NCBI GenBank assembly: GCA_017882325.1
Contig: JADGPQ010000003.1
Coordinates: 1-42,354, forward strand
DNA length: 42,354 nucleotides
Reading direction: 5' to 3'
DNA from: Thermoleophilia bacterium
Lineage (GTDB): Bacteria > Actinomycetota > Thermoleophilia > UBA2241
The notes under the pieces were generated by a model. The model saw nothing but the letters and a program-made list of their open reading frames with translations, searched no databases and was not told the origin of the DNA. The translations under genes were made by a program, and so were the position numbers. Shown here piece after piece: positions 9,899 to 18,462 of the stretch (position 1 is its first letter; the number at the start of each line of letters is the position of its first letter).

Positions 9899-10045
9899 CC
9901 CCCGCGTGCAGGACTGGACTGCACCAGACCGTATACAGGGCTGTACACTGGTAAAGTCCAAGCCCCATTCTTCCGAAGAACACACAGCCGGCTCCGCGCG
10001 CCCGTGCGGCTGGCGAGACGCTGGGCACCGGTCAAGGAGGCAGCG

Positions 10046-11293
10046 ATGAAGCGGCTCATGAAGATTCTGCTCGGGCTCTCTATCGGAGCGGCGGTCGCCA
10101 TGCTGTTCGCTCCCAAGAGCGGCCGCGAACTGCGTGAACAACTGATGGGCGGTGCGACCGGCAAGCTCCTTCCGGCGGCGCCGGTCGAGTTCCCCGAGCC
10201 TGAGGGTGAGCGCCTCTGGGACTCCGGCATGGCCACGGCCGTGGCGGAACCGCCCGTCGTGGAGCCGGCCGTCGAGGAGACCGCGATCATCGAGGAGAGC
10301 GCGATCATCGAGGAGACCGCGATCGTCGAGGAAGTGGCCGTCGCTGAAGAGACTCCCGCGGCGGAAGAGGTCGTCGTCGAAGAAGTCGTGGTAGTCGAGG
10401 AGGTCGCCGCGGTGGAGCTCGAGGTCGCCGAGGACACCGCCTCCGAGGATCTGCGGGCGCGCATCGAGGAGACCCGCGCCGCCGTCGAGACCGACATCGC
10501 CCAGCCGTTCGCCCCGGCCGCCGGCGACGCTGCCGTTGAGGAAGCAGCGGCTGAGGAAGCCGTCGTCGAAGAGGCAGTGGCAGAGGAGGCCGCGCCCGAA
10601 GAGGCCGAAGCTGAGGAGGCCAAGGCTGAGAAAGCCGTCGTCGAGGAGCCCGTCCTCGAAGGCCCCGAGTTTCGTGAACCTGCTGCCCCGCCGGAGCCCG
10701 AGGCAGTCGTGGAGCCGCCGGCGGAAGAGCCACGCGCCTGGGAGATCGCCTACGACGCGGAAGACACCGCCGTCGCGGAAGACACCGCCGTCGCGGAAGA
10801 ACCGCGCGTGGAGGAGCCTCTCGCCGAAGGGTCCGTGTCCGAGGCGCCCGAGGCCGACGAGCCTGTCGCGGAGCAAGTTCCAGCGAGTAAGGCAGCCGAG
10901 GGTCTCGTCGCCGACATCGCTTCGAGTCAGGTAGCGGCCGTTGCCGAAGAGTCACCGGCTGAGGCCGTCGAGGGGGTCGAGGAGATCGAGGGCGCCGCGG
11001 AGGTGGAGGAGATTGAGGTCGTCCCCGTGGAGGAGGCTCCGATCGAGGAACCCGTGGCTGAGGAGCCCGCCGCGCGCGAGGGCGGTCCCATCGATCAGGC
11101 GGAGATGCGGCGCCGGATCGAAGAGACGCGCGCCCGTCTCAAGGCGAAGGCATTCGACGCCATGATGAGCGGCGAGTCGGCCCTGCTCTCGCGCGACAGC
11201 GGCACGAAGCCTGTACCCAAGGCCGACGACGTGAAGCTCGATGGCGAGCTCGAGAGCTCCATCGACGAGTCGCTGTCGCAGGAAGAGTACTGA
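10046..11293 (+). CDS. YtxH-domain-like membrane protein with Glu/Ala/Val-rich low-complexity tail
   Basis: MKRLMKILLGLSIGAAVAMLFAPKSGRELREQLMGG is a YtxH-like N-terminus. AAGGAGG 6 nt upstream of ATG 10046. Long EEA/VEE repeats; C-terminal RIEETRARLKAKAFDAM. Confidence 0.75.
   Translation: MKRLMKILLGLSIGAAVAMLFAPKSGRELREQLMGGATGKLLPAAPVEFPEPEGERLWDSGMATAVAEPPVVEPAVEETAIIEESAIIEETAIVEEVAVAEETPAAEEVVVEEVVVVEEVAAVELEVAEDTASEDLRARIEETRAAVETDIAQPFAPAAGDAAVEEAAAEEAVVEEAVAEEAAPEEAEAEEAKAEKAVVEEPVLEGPEFREPAAPPEPEAVVEPPAEEPRAWEIAYDAEDTAVAEDTAVAEEPRVEEPLAEGSVSEAPEADEPVAEQVPASKAAEGLVADIASSQVAAVAEESPAEAVEGVEEIEGAAEVEEIEVVPVEEAPIEEPVAEEPAAREGGPIDQAEMRRRIEETRARLKAKAFDAMMSGESALLSRDSGTKPVPKADDVKLDGELESSIDESLSQEEY
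10283..10336 (+). repeat. imperfect 18-bp tandem repeat (3 units) inside the CDS
   Basis: gcgatcatcgaggagagc / gcgatcatcgaggagacc / gcgatcgtcgaggaagtg. Confidence 0.8.
10763..10798 (+). repeat. perfect 18-bp tandem duplication inside the CDS
   Basis: gacaccgccgtcgcggaa repeated twice in frame (DTAVAE x2). Confidence 0.9.
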
Positions 11294-11320
11294 GGCGCGC
11301 CGTCACACAGATCCGTTGAC

Positions 11321-11361
11321 GACGACGGGAGCGGGCGCCGCAGGCGCCCGCTCCCGTCGTC
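11321..11361. terminator. putative bidirectional terminator
   Basis: Perfect 19-bp stem gacgacgggagcgggcgcc-gca-ggcgcccgctcccgtcgtc between convergent stops at 11293 (+) and 11370 (-). No U-tract. Confidence 0.75.
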
Positions 11362-11369
11362 TGTGCGGA

Positions 11370-13223
11370 TCACCGCTGGTCCGGCCGCCGCGGTCGTCGC
11401 TTGGCCTGCCGGCTCGCCCTGCGCCGCTCGCGGGGTGACTCCAGCCCGAGACCGGCCGCCCACTCTTCGTCACCTATGCGGTTCGGGCTCCGCCGGTCGA
11501 TGGCAGGCCAGGTGAGCGCGCCCGGCGCCAAGCCCCGCTCGTGCATAGTGTGCGCCAGGATGCCGGCGGTGGACAGGAACAGCACTGCCAGCAGCACCGC
11601 CGACGCGGGAATGGTGCGGTTCTCGAGCAGCAGGAAGAAGTACCACCAGACGTTCGATCCAAGCCCGAGCAGGGTCGCGTAGTAGATCAGTACCACCGGG
11701 ATCATGATCAGCCCGACATAGGCCGGTAAGACGGAGCGTGCCCAGCCGCCGGGCTTCGCCAAAGGCCAGATGATGGCCGCCGGCAGCACCAGCAACACCG
11801 CGTAGGGATTGATGAGCAGAGCCAGCACGGCGACCAGCACGAGCAACGCATGGGCGATGAAGATCGTCGCCCGCGGGTCGGTCGTCATGCCCCGTTCGAG
11901 GCGTCGCGCGACGGCCACGGCGTAGGCGTAGGCCAGGACGAGCAGGGCTGCGAGGATCACCACGCGCAGGTAGCGCGGGTTGGCGACGACGTGAGACCCG
12001 GGGGGAATGACGGCGCCCGGGCTGCGGGGAAGCTGGCCCAGCAGGTTGGCCAGATAGATGAGAGCGAGCAAGACGAGCCACGGCGCCAAATGCAGTGCCG
12101 AGCGCACCACGGCCGGGCGGAGCTTGACGCGCGCCCGTTGACAATGTGCGAACAGATCGACGGTCACGCCTGCAAGCGGAAGGAGAAACGCGGCCAGGAT
12201 AAGCGCGAGGGATCCGCCGGGCAGCGTGCGGCTGCGCGTAAGAAAGATCGTGCCGCCGCTGCGAGCCCCTGGGCTCGTCGTGCCGTCGATCGCCATGATC
12301 ATCCCCTGCACCGTGCTGCCGACCTTGGTGAGCGTCTCCGTGGAGACGCTGTCGAGGGTGTCGCTCTGCGGCGGCGCTAGGTCGCCCGCAGCCGAGACGG
12401 TGATGCCCGGAATGCCCCGCGCGACAAAAGGTCCTTGGCTGCCGGAGCTGGTCGGCACCGCCAGGCGCAGCACCTGAGCCGGCACCGTGGGAAGCAGCGC
12501 CTCCATGTTGGCGTTCACGCGCGCCGCCGGGGCCGTCAGCAGCCAGAGCCATGGCGGAGCCACCTTGGCCGCGGGGCTCCAGCCGTCCAGGCCGATGCCC
12601 GCGGGATCTCGCGTCGCCACCTCGCGGAGCGCGATCACGGCGTACAGGTCGTCGATCTGGTGGTCCTCCACGAAGCGCCGCGCCCCGAGCGCGCCGTAGG
12701 CGTCGCCGCTGGTGCAGACGAAGATGATGGGATGGTCGTGCGTGGTCACCGTGAACGACCGCGCCAGCCCGAGCAGCGCGGCGACTCCCGAGGCATTGTC
12801 GTTGGCGCCCTGCGTGGCTATCGGCGTGGCGTCGCGATTGGCGATCACGATGATCGTGCCCGCGGCGTCGCCCTTGGAGAGCGCCCAGACGTTCTGCAGG
12901 GCCACGTTCTTGCCGTTGATCGTCGCCGCGAAGCCGTCGATGTGCGTCTCGAGGCCGGCCTGCTTGAACTGCTGCACGACCCACAGCGCCAGCCGGTTGT
13001 CGGGGTCGGTGCCGGCCACGCGCAGTGGGTAGTCGGTGACGATGGTGCGGAGGTCAGCCGCCGCCTGCTCGCCGTCGAACGACACGGGCTCGAGGCTCAG
13101 TTTCGGGGTGTCGGGTCTGCCCAGCGTGAAAAGGGAGATCACGACGAGGATGAGCCCCACGACCCAGGCGGCTCGGTACACCTTGAGGTTGGGCAGGGCG
13201 GACCTCCTTGGGCGTGCGGGCAT
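11370..13223 (-). CDS. M28-family metallopeptidase with C-terminal multi-pass membrane region
   Basis: N-terminal TM; TIIVIANRDATPIATQGANDNASGVAALLGLARSF (M28 zinc-ligand region); multiple hydrophobic segments after residue ~350. The start may be CTG 13196 (see finding). Confidence 0.85.
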   Translation of the reverse strand: MPARPRRSALPNLKVYRAAWVVGLILVVISLFTLGRPDTPKLSLEPVSFDGEQAAADLRTIVTDYPLRVAGTDPDNRLALWVVQQFKQAGLETHIDGFAATINGKNVALQNVWALSKGDAAGTIIVIANRDATPIATQGANDNASGVAALLGLARSFTVTTHDHPIIFVCTSGDAYGALGARRFVEDHQIDDLYAVIALREVATRDPAGIGLDGWSPAAKVAPPWLWLLTAPAARVNANMEALLPTVPAQVLRLAVPTSSGSQGPFVARGIPGITVSAAGDLAPPQSDTLDSVSTETLTKVGSTVQGMIMAIDGTTSPGARSGGTIFLTRSRTLPGGSLALILAAFLLPLAGVTVDLFAHCQRARVKLRPAVVRSALHLAPWLVLLALIYLANLLGQLPRSPGAVIPPGSHVVANPRYLRVVILAALLVLAYAYAVAVARRLERGMTTDPRATIFIAHALLVLVAVLALLINPYAVLLVLPAAIIWPLAKPGGWARSVLPAYVGLIMIPVVLIYYATLLGLGSNVWWYFFLLLENRTIPASAVLLAVLFLSTAGILAHTMHERGLAPGALTWPAIDRRSPNRIGDEEWAAGLGLESPRERRRASRQAKRRPRRPDQR

Positions 13224-13251
13224 CCTATCAGACAGCGGGTAAGATGGACCC

Positions 13252-13956
13252 ATGAGTACCCCCACTCGCATCCTCGTGGTCGAGGACGAGGCACGCATCG
13301 CCGAGGTGGTGCAGAGCTATTTGGAGCGCGAGGGGCACATGGTGGTGCGGGCGACGACTGGCGAGGACGCTCTCGAAGACTTCGCCCGTCGCCGTCCCGA
13401 TCTCGTCGTGCTCGACCTTGGCCTTCCCCGCATGGCCGGGGAGGACGTGTGCCGCCGCATCCGCGCCGCTTCCGATGTGCCCATCATCATGCTCACCGCC
13501 AAAGACGGCGAGGAGGATCTGGTCAAGGGCCTGCAGCTGGGCGCCGACGACTACCTCACCAAGCCGTTCAGCCCGCGCGAGCTCACGGCGCGCGTGCGCG
13601 CCCTTCTGCGCCGGGCGCGCAGCGATGACGAGCCCCAAGCCGATGTGCTGGAGCGTGCCGGCGGGCGGCTCGTCGTCGACAGCAGCCGCCGGCGCGCCAT
13701 CCTCGACGGCGCGCCCGTCGACCTCACCGAATCGGAGTTCCGCCTGTTGCAGACGCTCGCTCGCTTCCCGGGGCGCGTGTACACGCGCTTCGAGCTTGTC
13801 GAAAAGGTGCAGGGCTACCAGTTCGAGGCGTACGAGCGCACTATCGACGCGCACGTCAAGAACCTCCGCCGCAAGCTGGGCGAAGACGCGCGCGATCCGC
13901 GCTTGATCCTCACGGCCTACGGCCGCGGCTACGCGTTCGCCGAGGAGCAGATGTGA
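13252..13956 (+). CDS. OmpR/PhoB-family response regulator
   Basis: RILVVEDEARIAEVV, LVVLDLGLPRMAGEDVCRRIR, IIMLTAKDGEED, KPFSPREL; winged-helix C-terminus RTIDAHVKNLRRKLGED. TAAGAT-N6-ATG. Confidence 0.95.
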   Translation: MSTPTRILVVEDEARIAEVVQSYLEREGHMVVRATTGEDALEDFARRRPDLVVLDLGLPRMAGEDVCRRIRAASDVPIIMLTAKDGEEDLVKGLQLGADDYLTKPFSPRELTARVRALLRRARSDDEPQADVLERAGGRLVVDSSRRRAILDGAPVDLTESEFRLLQTLARFPGRVYTRFELVEKVQGYQFEAYERTIDAHVKNLRRKLGEDARDPRLILTAYGRGYAFAEEQM

Positions 13957-15362
13957 AGCGCGGCCTGCGGCTGCGCCTGGCTTTCACACATGCGCTCGTG
14001 GCGTTGCTCGCGATCGCGGTGGTGGCCGTGATCGTGTTCGTGGCGGGCGGCCGCCGCTTCGACAGTTACCTGAGTCAGGTGCAGCGCTCCCGCAACGAGG
14101 CGGTCGTGCGCACCCTCACCCAGACCTACAAGGCTCCCGACGGCTGGGACGCCGCGGCGATCTACGCACTCAGCCAGATCGCCGTTCTCAATAGCGTCGA
14201 CGTCGCCATGTACTCGCCCCAGGGGCAGCTGCTCTTCACTGTCCAGGGCCGACGCATGGGCAGCGGCATGATGGGCGGCGGTAGCGGGATGATGGGCGGG
14301 GCCGGCGCGTCCAGCGCTGCGCCCTCCCCTCAGGCCACATCGCTGAGCCGCGACCAGTTCGAGGTGCAGAGCTACCCGGTGGTGGTCAACGGTCAGAAGG
14401 TCGGCACGGCCGACATCTATGCGCCGCGCGACGCAAGGGCCGCCGCCGAGTCGGCGTACCAGACCGCACTCACCCGCAACCTGGTGATCGCGGCGCTCGT
14501 GGCAGCCGTGCTCGCCTTCCTCATCAGCCTGGTCGTCAGCCGCCGCATCACGGGGCCGCTCGAGGAGCTCACCGACGCGGCTGAAGATGTCTCTGCCGGC
14601 AATTTCGATGTGCGCGTCTCGCCACGCGCGAACGACGAGGTGGGCGCGCTCGCTTCCGCGTTCAACGCCATGGCCGACCGCTTGGCGCGCGACGAGCAGT
14701 GGCGCCGCGACATGACGGCCGATCTCTCGCACGAGCTGCGCACGCCGTTGGCGACCATACAGTCGCGCATAGAGGCCCTGGAGGACGGAGTGCTGCCGGC
14801 CACGCCGGAGAATCTGCGCGTGATCGGCGCCGAGGTCGAGCGCCTGGGGCGCCTGCTCAGCGCCCTCCGCAGCCTCAATGAGCTGGAGAGCGAGGATATG
14901 AGCGTCGAGCTCGACAGGCTCGATCTGGCCGACGTGGGACGCGACGCCATCGCCCACGCCGAGAGCGTCTTCGCCGCGAAGGGCGTTACGCTCGACGGCG
15001 ATCTGGCCCCGGCCACTGTCAAAGGCGACCGCGACCGTATGCTGCAGGTCGCCGCCAACCTGCTCGACAACGCCCTCAAGTTCACGCCTGTGGGCGGCCG
15101 CGTGGTGCTGGCCGTCGCCTCCAGCGACGGACCTCGGGCCACGCTCACGGTCACCGATAACGGCTCCGGCGTCGACCCCGTCGACTTGCCCTTCATCTTC
15201 GACCGCTTCTATCGCTCGCAGGCGGCCCGGGGCACTCAGGGCGTCGGCCTCGGCCTCGCGATCGCCAGCGGTCTCGTCGAGGCCCAGGGGGGCGTCATCG
15301 AGGCCGCCGACCGGCCGGAGGGCGGCGCCGTGTTCACGGTGCGGCTGCCGGCAGTCGGCTGA
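13953..15362 (+). CDS. HAMP-domain sensor histidine kinase with Met/Gly-rich extracytoplasmic segment
   Basis: Two TM segments; HAMP; DMTADLSHELRTPLATIQSRIEALEDG (H-box), NLLDNALKFTP (N-box), GVGLGLAIA (G-box). GTG overlaps the RR stop. Confidence 0.95.
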   Translation: MKRGLRLRLAFTHALVALLAIAVVAVIVFVAGGRRFDSYLSQVQRSRNEAVVRTLTQTYKAPDGWDAAAIYALSQIAVLNSVDVAMYSPQGQLLFTVQGRRMGSGMMGGGSGMMGGAGASSAAPSPQATSLSRDQFEVQSYPVVVNGQKVGTADIYAPRDARAAAESAYQTALTRNLVIAALVAAVLAFLISLVVSRRITGPLEELTDAAEDVSAGNFDVRVSPRANDEVGALASAFNAMADRLARDEQWRRDMTADLSHELRTPLATIQSRIEALEDGVLPATPENLRVIGAEVERLGRLLSALRSLNELESEDMSVELDRLDLADVGRDAIAHAESVFAAKGVTLDGDLAPATVKGDRDRMLQVAANLLDNALKFTPVGGRVVLAVASSDGPRATLTVTDNGSGVDPVDLPFIFDRFYRSQAARGTQGVGLGLAIASGLVEAQGGVIEAADRPEGGAVFTVRLPAVG

Positions 15363-15365
15363 CCC

Positions 15366-16406
15366 ATGCGTGAGATCCTGCGCGAGGCGCTCGGCCTGCT
15401 CGAGAGCGGCGAGCCATTCGCTCTGGTCACGCTCGTCGCGCAGCAGGGCTCCACGCCGAGGGCCGCCGGCGCGCAGATGCTCGTGCGGCCGGACGGATCC
15501 ATCGCCGGGACCATCGGTGGCGGACTCCTTGAGGCGACGATGATGCGGGAGGCTGCGGAGGCCATAGCCGCCGGTCGGTCGCACTTGAGCGCCGTGGCGC
15601 TCACCGGCGAGTCGGTCTCCGGACCCGTCATGATCTGTGGGGGCAACGCGGCGGTGCTCGTTGCCTTCGTGCCGGCCGGCGATGTCGATCTGCAGGCGCT
15701 GCTGGGCGGCCTCGAGCAGGCGCGAGCGGACGAGCGCGCGGCGTGGCTGTACACGTTCTTCGCCGCGAGACCCGGGCCCACTGAGGTGAGCTACTGCCTG
15801 CTCCGGGACGGCGCCGATCCCGTGGGTGAGTTGCCGTGCGCGCCGGCGGTGCTGCACGCGCTGGCCGGCAAGCTCGCCGTGCACGGATCGGCCGAGCTGC
15901 CGGACGGCAGGTCGGTGTCCGTCGAGGCACTGCTGCCGCCGACGACGGCCGTGATCTGCGGCGCCGGGCACGTCGCCCAGGCACTGGCGCCGGTGGCCGC
16001 GGCCGTCGGCTTCGACGTCGTGGTCCTCGACGATCGTCCCGAGTTCGCTGTGGCTGAGCGCTTCCCGGCTGCCTCCCGCGTGGTCCGGCTCGAGACCTTC
16101 GACGACGCCTTCGCGGGACTCGCCATCACTCCGCGCAGTTTCATCGTCATCGTCACGCGCGGGCACGTCCACGACTTCTCGACGCTGAAGCAGGCACTGC
16201 GCACGCCGGCCGGCTATATCGGCCTCATGGGCAGCGCCTCCAAACGCGAGAAGATCTTCGGGGCACTCGCGGCGGAAGGCTACTCCGCCGCCCGAGAGCG
16301 GATCTACTCGCCGATAGGCGTCGCCATCGGGGCCGAGACCCCGGCGGAGTTGGCGGTCAGCATCACCGCGGAACTCATCCGCGAGCGGGCGGCGATGGTG
16401 GAGTGA
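15366..16406 (+). CDS. XdhC/CoxI family protein (molybdenum hydroxylase maturation)
   Basis: LVTLVAQQGSTPRAAGAQMLVRPDGSIAGTIGGGLLEATMM, ICGAGHVAQALAPVAAAVGFDVVVLDDRPEFA, GYIGLMGSASKREKIF. Confidence 0.92.
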   Translation: MREILREALGLLESGEPFALVTLVAQQGSTPRAAGAQMLVRPDGSIAGTIGGGLLEATMMREAAEAIAAGRSHLSAVALTGESVSGPVMICGGNAAVLVAFVPAGDVDLQALLGGLEQARADERAAWLYTFFAARPGPTEVSYCLLRDGADPVGELPCAPAVLHALAGKLAVHGSAELPDGRSVSVEALLPPTTAVICGAGHVAQALAPVAAAVGFDVVVLDDRPEFAVAERFPAASRVVRLETFDDAFAGLAITPRSFIVIVTRGHVHDFSTLKQALRTPAGYIGLMGSASKREKIFGALAAEGYSAARERIYSPIGVAIGAETPAELAVSITAELIRERAAMVE

Positions 16407-17560
16407 ACGCCGCCGCCCTCCGCGCGATCATTTTGGCGGCGGGGCTGTCGTCACGCATGCGGGAGCTTAAGCCGTTGCTCCCGCTTGACGCGGTTCCCGC
16501 GGTCCTCTGGGTCGCGGACGCTTACCGCGATGTGGGGCTCGAGGCCGTCGTCGTGCTCGGCTTCGGCGCGGAGCGCGTCGCCCCCCTGCTCAACGCGAGA
16601 GGGGTGCACTACGTGGTCAACCGGGGTTTCGAGGACGGCATGTACTCGTCGCTCCGTTGCGGCGTGCGGGCTCTGCCACCGGACGCCCGCGCCTTCTTCG
16701 TCCATCCCGTGGACTGCGCGCTCGTGCGCAGCGAGACGCTGGGCCTGCTGGCGCGTAGCGTCGGGGAGACGGGGGCCAGCGTCGTGTATCCCGTACACGA
16801 GGCCGAGCGCGGGCATCCTCCGCTCGTGCCTGCGGCGCTGCGCGACACTATCCTCGCGTCGGAGCCTGTGGGCGGCCTCAGGGAGCTGCTCGCACGGCGG
16901 GAGGCCGGGGCCTGCGAGGTGCAGGTCGACGATCCCAACGTGCTCCTCGACATGGATGACGCCGATGCCTACGAACGCCTTGCGGTGCGGGCCGCCCGCG
17001 AGCGCGTCCCGGATCCGGCCGCGTGCCGCCGACTCCTCGCGCGACTCCAGACGCCGGCGCCCCTGGTCGCGCACTCCCTGGCGGTCGCGGGCGTCGCGCG
17101 CCGTCTCGGCGCGGCGCTCCGCACCTCGGGTGTATCTCTCGATCTGAGGCTGCTCGAGGCTGCGGCTCTGCTCCACGACATCGCCCGCGCGACACCCGCG
17201 CACGCCGAAGCGGGCGCCCTTGTGCTCGAAGCCGAGGGCTACCCGCGGGTCGCTGCCGTCGTGCGCAGCCACATGCAGCTCCCGGGCCCGCCTCCCGCGC
17301 TGCCCGGCGAGCGCGAGGTGCTGTATCTCGCCGACAAGCTGACGGTCGGCAGCCGAACCATCGACCTCGACGGCAAGCGCCGGCGCGCCGAAGCCTTGTT
17401 CGCGAGCGATCCCGCGGCGCTGGACGCGGCTCGGATGCGGCTGGAAGCGGCGCGCGCCATTGAAGCGCGTGTCGCGTTTCTGGTGGGCCGGCCGGTGTCT
17501 GCCCTCCTTGACGCCAGCGTTCCGGCAGAGAGCGCGGGCGCGCCCAGCTCGGCGCCGTGA
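16403..17560 (+). CDS. MobA/MocA-like nucleotidyltransferase fused to C-terminal HD domain
   Basis: IILAAGLSSRMRELKPLLPLD; VHPVDCALV; C-terminal VAHSLAVAGVARRLG...LEAAALLHDIAR...VVRSHMQL...YLADKLT gives H...HD...D. Confidence 0.88.
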   Translation: MNAAALRAIILAAGLSSRMRELKPLLPLDAVPAVLWVADAYRDVGLEAVVVLGFGAERVAPLLNARGVHYVVNRGFEDGMYSSLRCGVRALPPDARAFFVHPVDCALVRSETLGLLARSVGETGASVVYPVHEAERGHPPLVPAALRDTILASEPVGGLRELLARREAGACEVQVDDPNVLLDMDDADAYERLAVRAARERVPDPAACRRLLARLQTPAPLVAHSLAVAGVARRLGAALRTSGVSLDLRLLEAAALLHDIARATPAHAEAGALVLEAEGYPRVAAVVRSHMQLPGPPPALPGEREVLYLADKLTVGSRTIDLDGKRRRAEALFASDPAALDAARMRLEAARAIEARVAFLVGRPVSALLDASVPAESAGAPSSAP

Positions 17561-18327
17561 GCGACCGCGCGCAGATCAGGGCACTCCTCGCCTGCGACCT
17601 GGACGGGAGCCTGCTTGCCGGGGACGGGTCGCCGGCGCCCGGCATCGTCGAGGCGCTCGCCGCTCTCGCGGCGCGCGGAGCGCGGCTCGTCGTCTGCACG
17701 GGCCGTCCACTCCACGGCGCCGTCAAGGCGACCGCGGCCCTTCACGCTGCCCCGGTCGGCTACGTGTGTTATCACGGCGCGCTGGTCGTGGACGCGACTA
17801 CGGGCGAATGGCTCAGACACGTGACGCTCCCCTGCGACGTCGTCTCCGGCATCATCGGCGAGGCTCACCTGCTGGGCCTGTCGGCGACACTCTACGAAGG
17901 CGATGAGCGCCGAGATGTCGTCTCAGAGCTCCCCACCGCGGGGGGCGGTCCCTTCGCCGCGGGTGGCATCACCCGTCTCGTGTTGTCCGGCGACCCGGCC
18001 GGCGTCGCGGCCGCTCTCCCCGCGATCGCCGCATCCTGGGGTCGCAGCACCCACGTCGAGCGCGCGGGCGGCGGGACCGTCGCCATCTTGCCCGCCTCCG
18101 CGGACAAGGGTGAAGGGCTGCGCCTGATCGCCGCGCGCTTCGGCGTCCCTCTCACGCACGTCGTCGCCTGCGGCGACTCCGCCGCCGACGAGACCCTTCT
18201 GAGGGCCGCCGGGGTCTCCATCGCCGTCGGCGACGCTCCTCGCTTGCTGCGAGCCGCCGCGCAGCTCGTCGTGAGTCAGGACGACCTCGCCGAGGCGCTA
18301 CAGCGCGCGGCGGAGTCGTTGGACTGA
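17557..18327 (+). CDS. HAD-superfamily (Cof-type) phosphatase
   Basis: LLACDLDGSLLAGDG, LVVCTGRPLHGAV, DKGEGLRLIAARFGVPLTHVVACGDSAADETLLRAAGVSIAVGDA. Confidence 0.9.
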   Translation: MSDRAQIRALLACDLDGSLLAGDGSPAPGIVEALAALAARGARLVVCTGRPLHGAVKATAALHAAPVGYVCYHGALVVDATTGEWLRHVTLPCDVVSGIIGEAHLLGLSATLYEGDERRDVVSELPTAGGGPFAAGGITRLVLSGDPAGVAAALPAIAASWGRSTHVERAGGGTVAILPASADKGEGLRLIAARFGVPLTHVVACGDSAADETLLRAAGVSIAVGDAPRLLRAAAQLVVSQDDLAEALQRAAESLD

Positions 18328-18377
18328 CTCGCGGCGATTCCGGCGGCGGCGACGCGGCCTGCGCGACGACTGACGCG

Positions 18378-18413
18378 CGAAGGGCGGCGGGGCTTTCACC
18401 CCGCCGCCCTTCG
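18378..18413. terminator. putative bidirectional terminator
   Basis: Perfect 15-bp stem cgaagggcggcgggg-ctttca-ccccgccgcccttcg, extended by tgacg/cgtca, between convergent HAD (+) and trpB2 (-). Confidence 0.75.
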
Positions 18414-18462
18414 TCGTCACGGCGATCGTCACCTGCTCGGGCGACGATCCCTGGCCAGTCCT

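Noticed and set aside
9449-10876. 475-aa minus-strand ORF with FLDDGLLDDRG-like repeats
   Set aside because: The repeats mirror the Glu-rich tandem repeats of the plus-strand YtxH-like gene; no independent coding evidence.
13929-16172. 747-aa minus-strand ORF opposite the histidine kinase and XdhC
   Set aside because: Antisense artefact across two well-identified genes and their junction.
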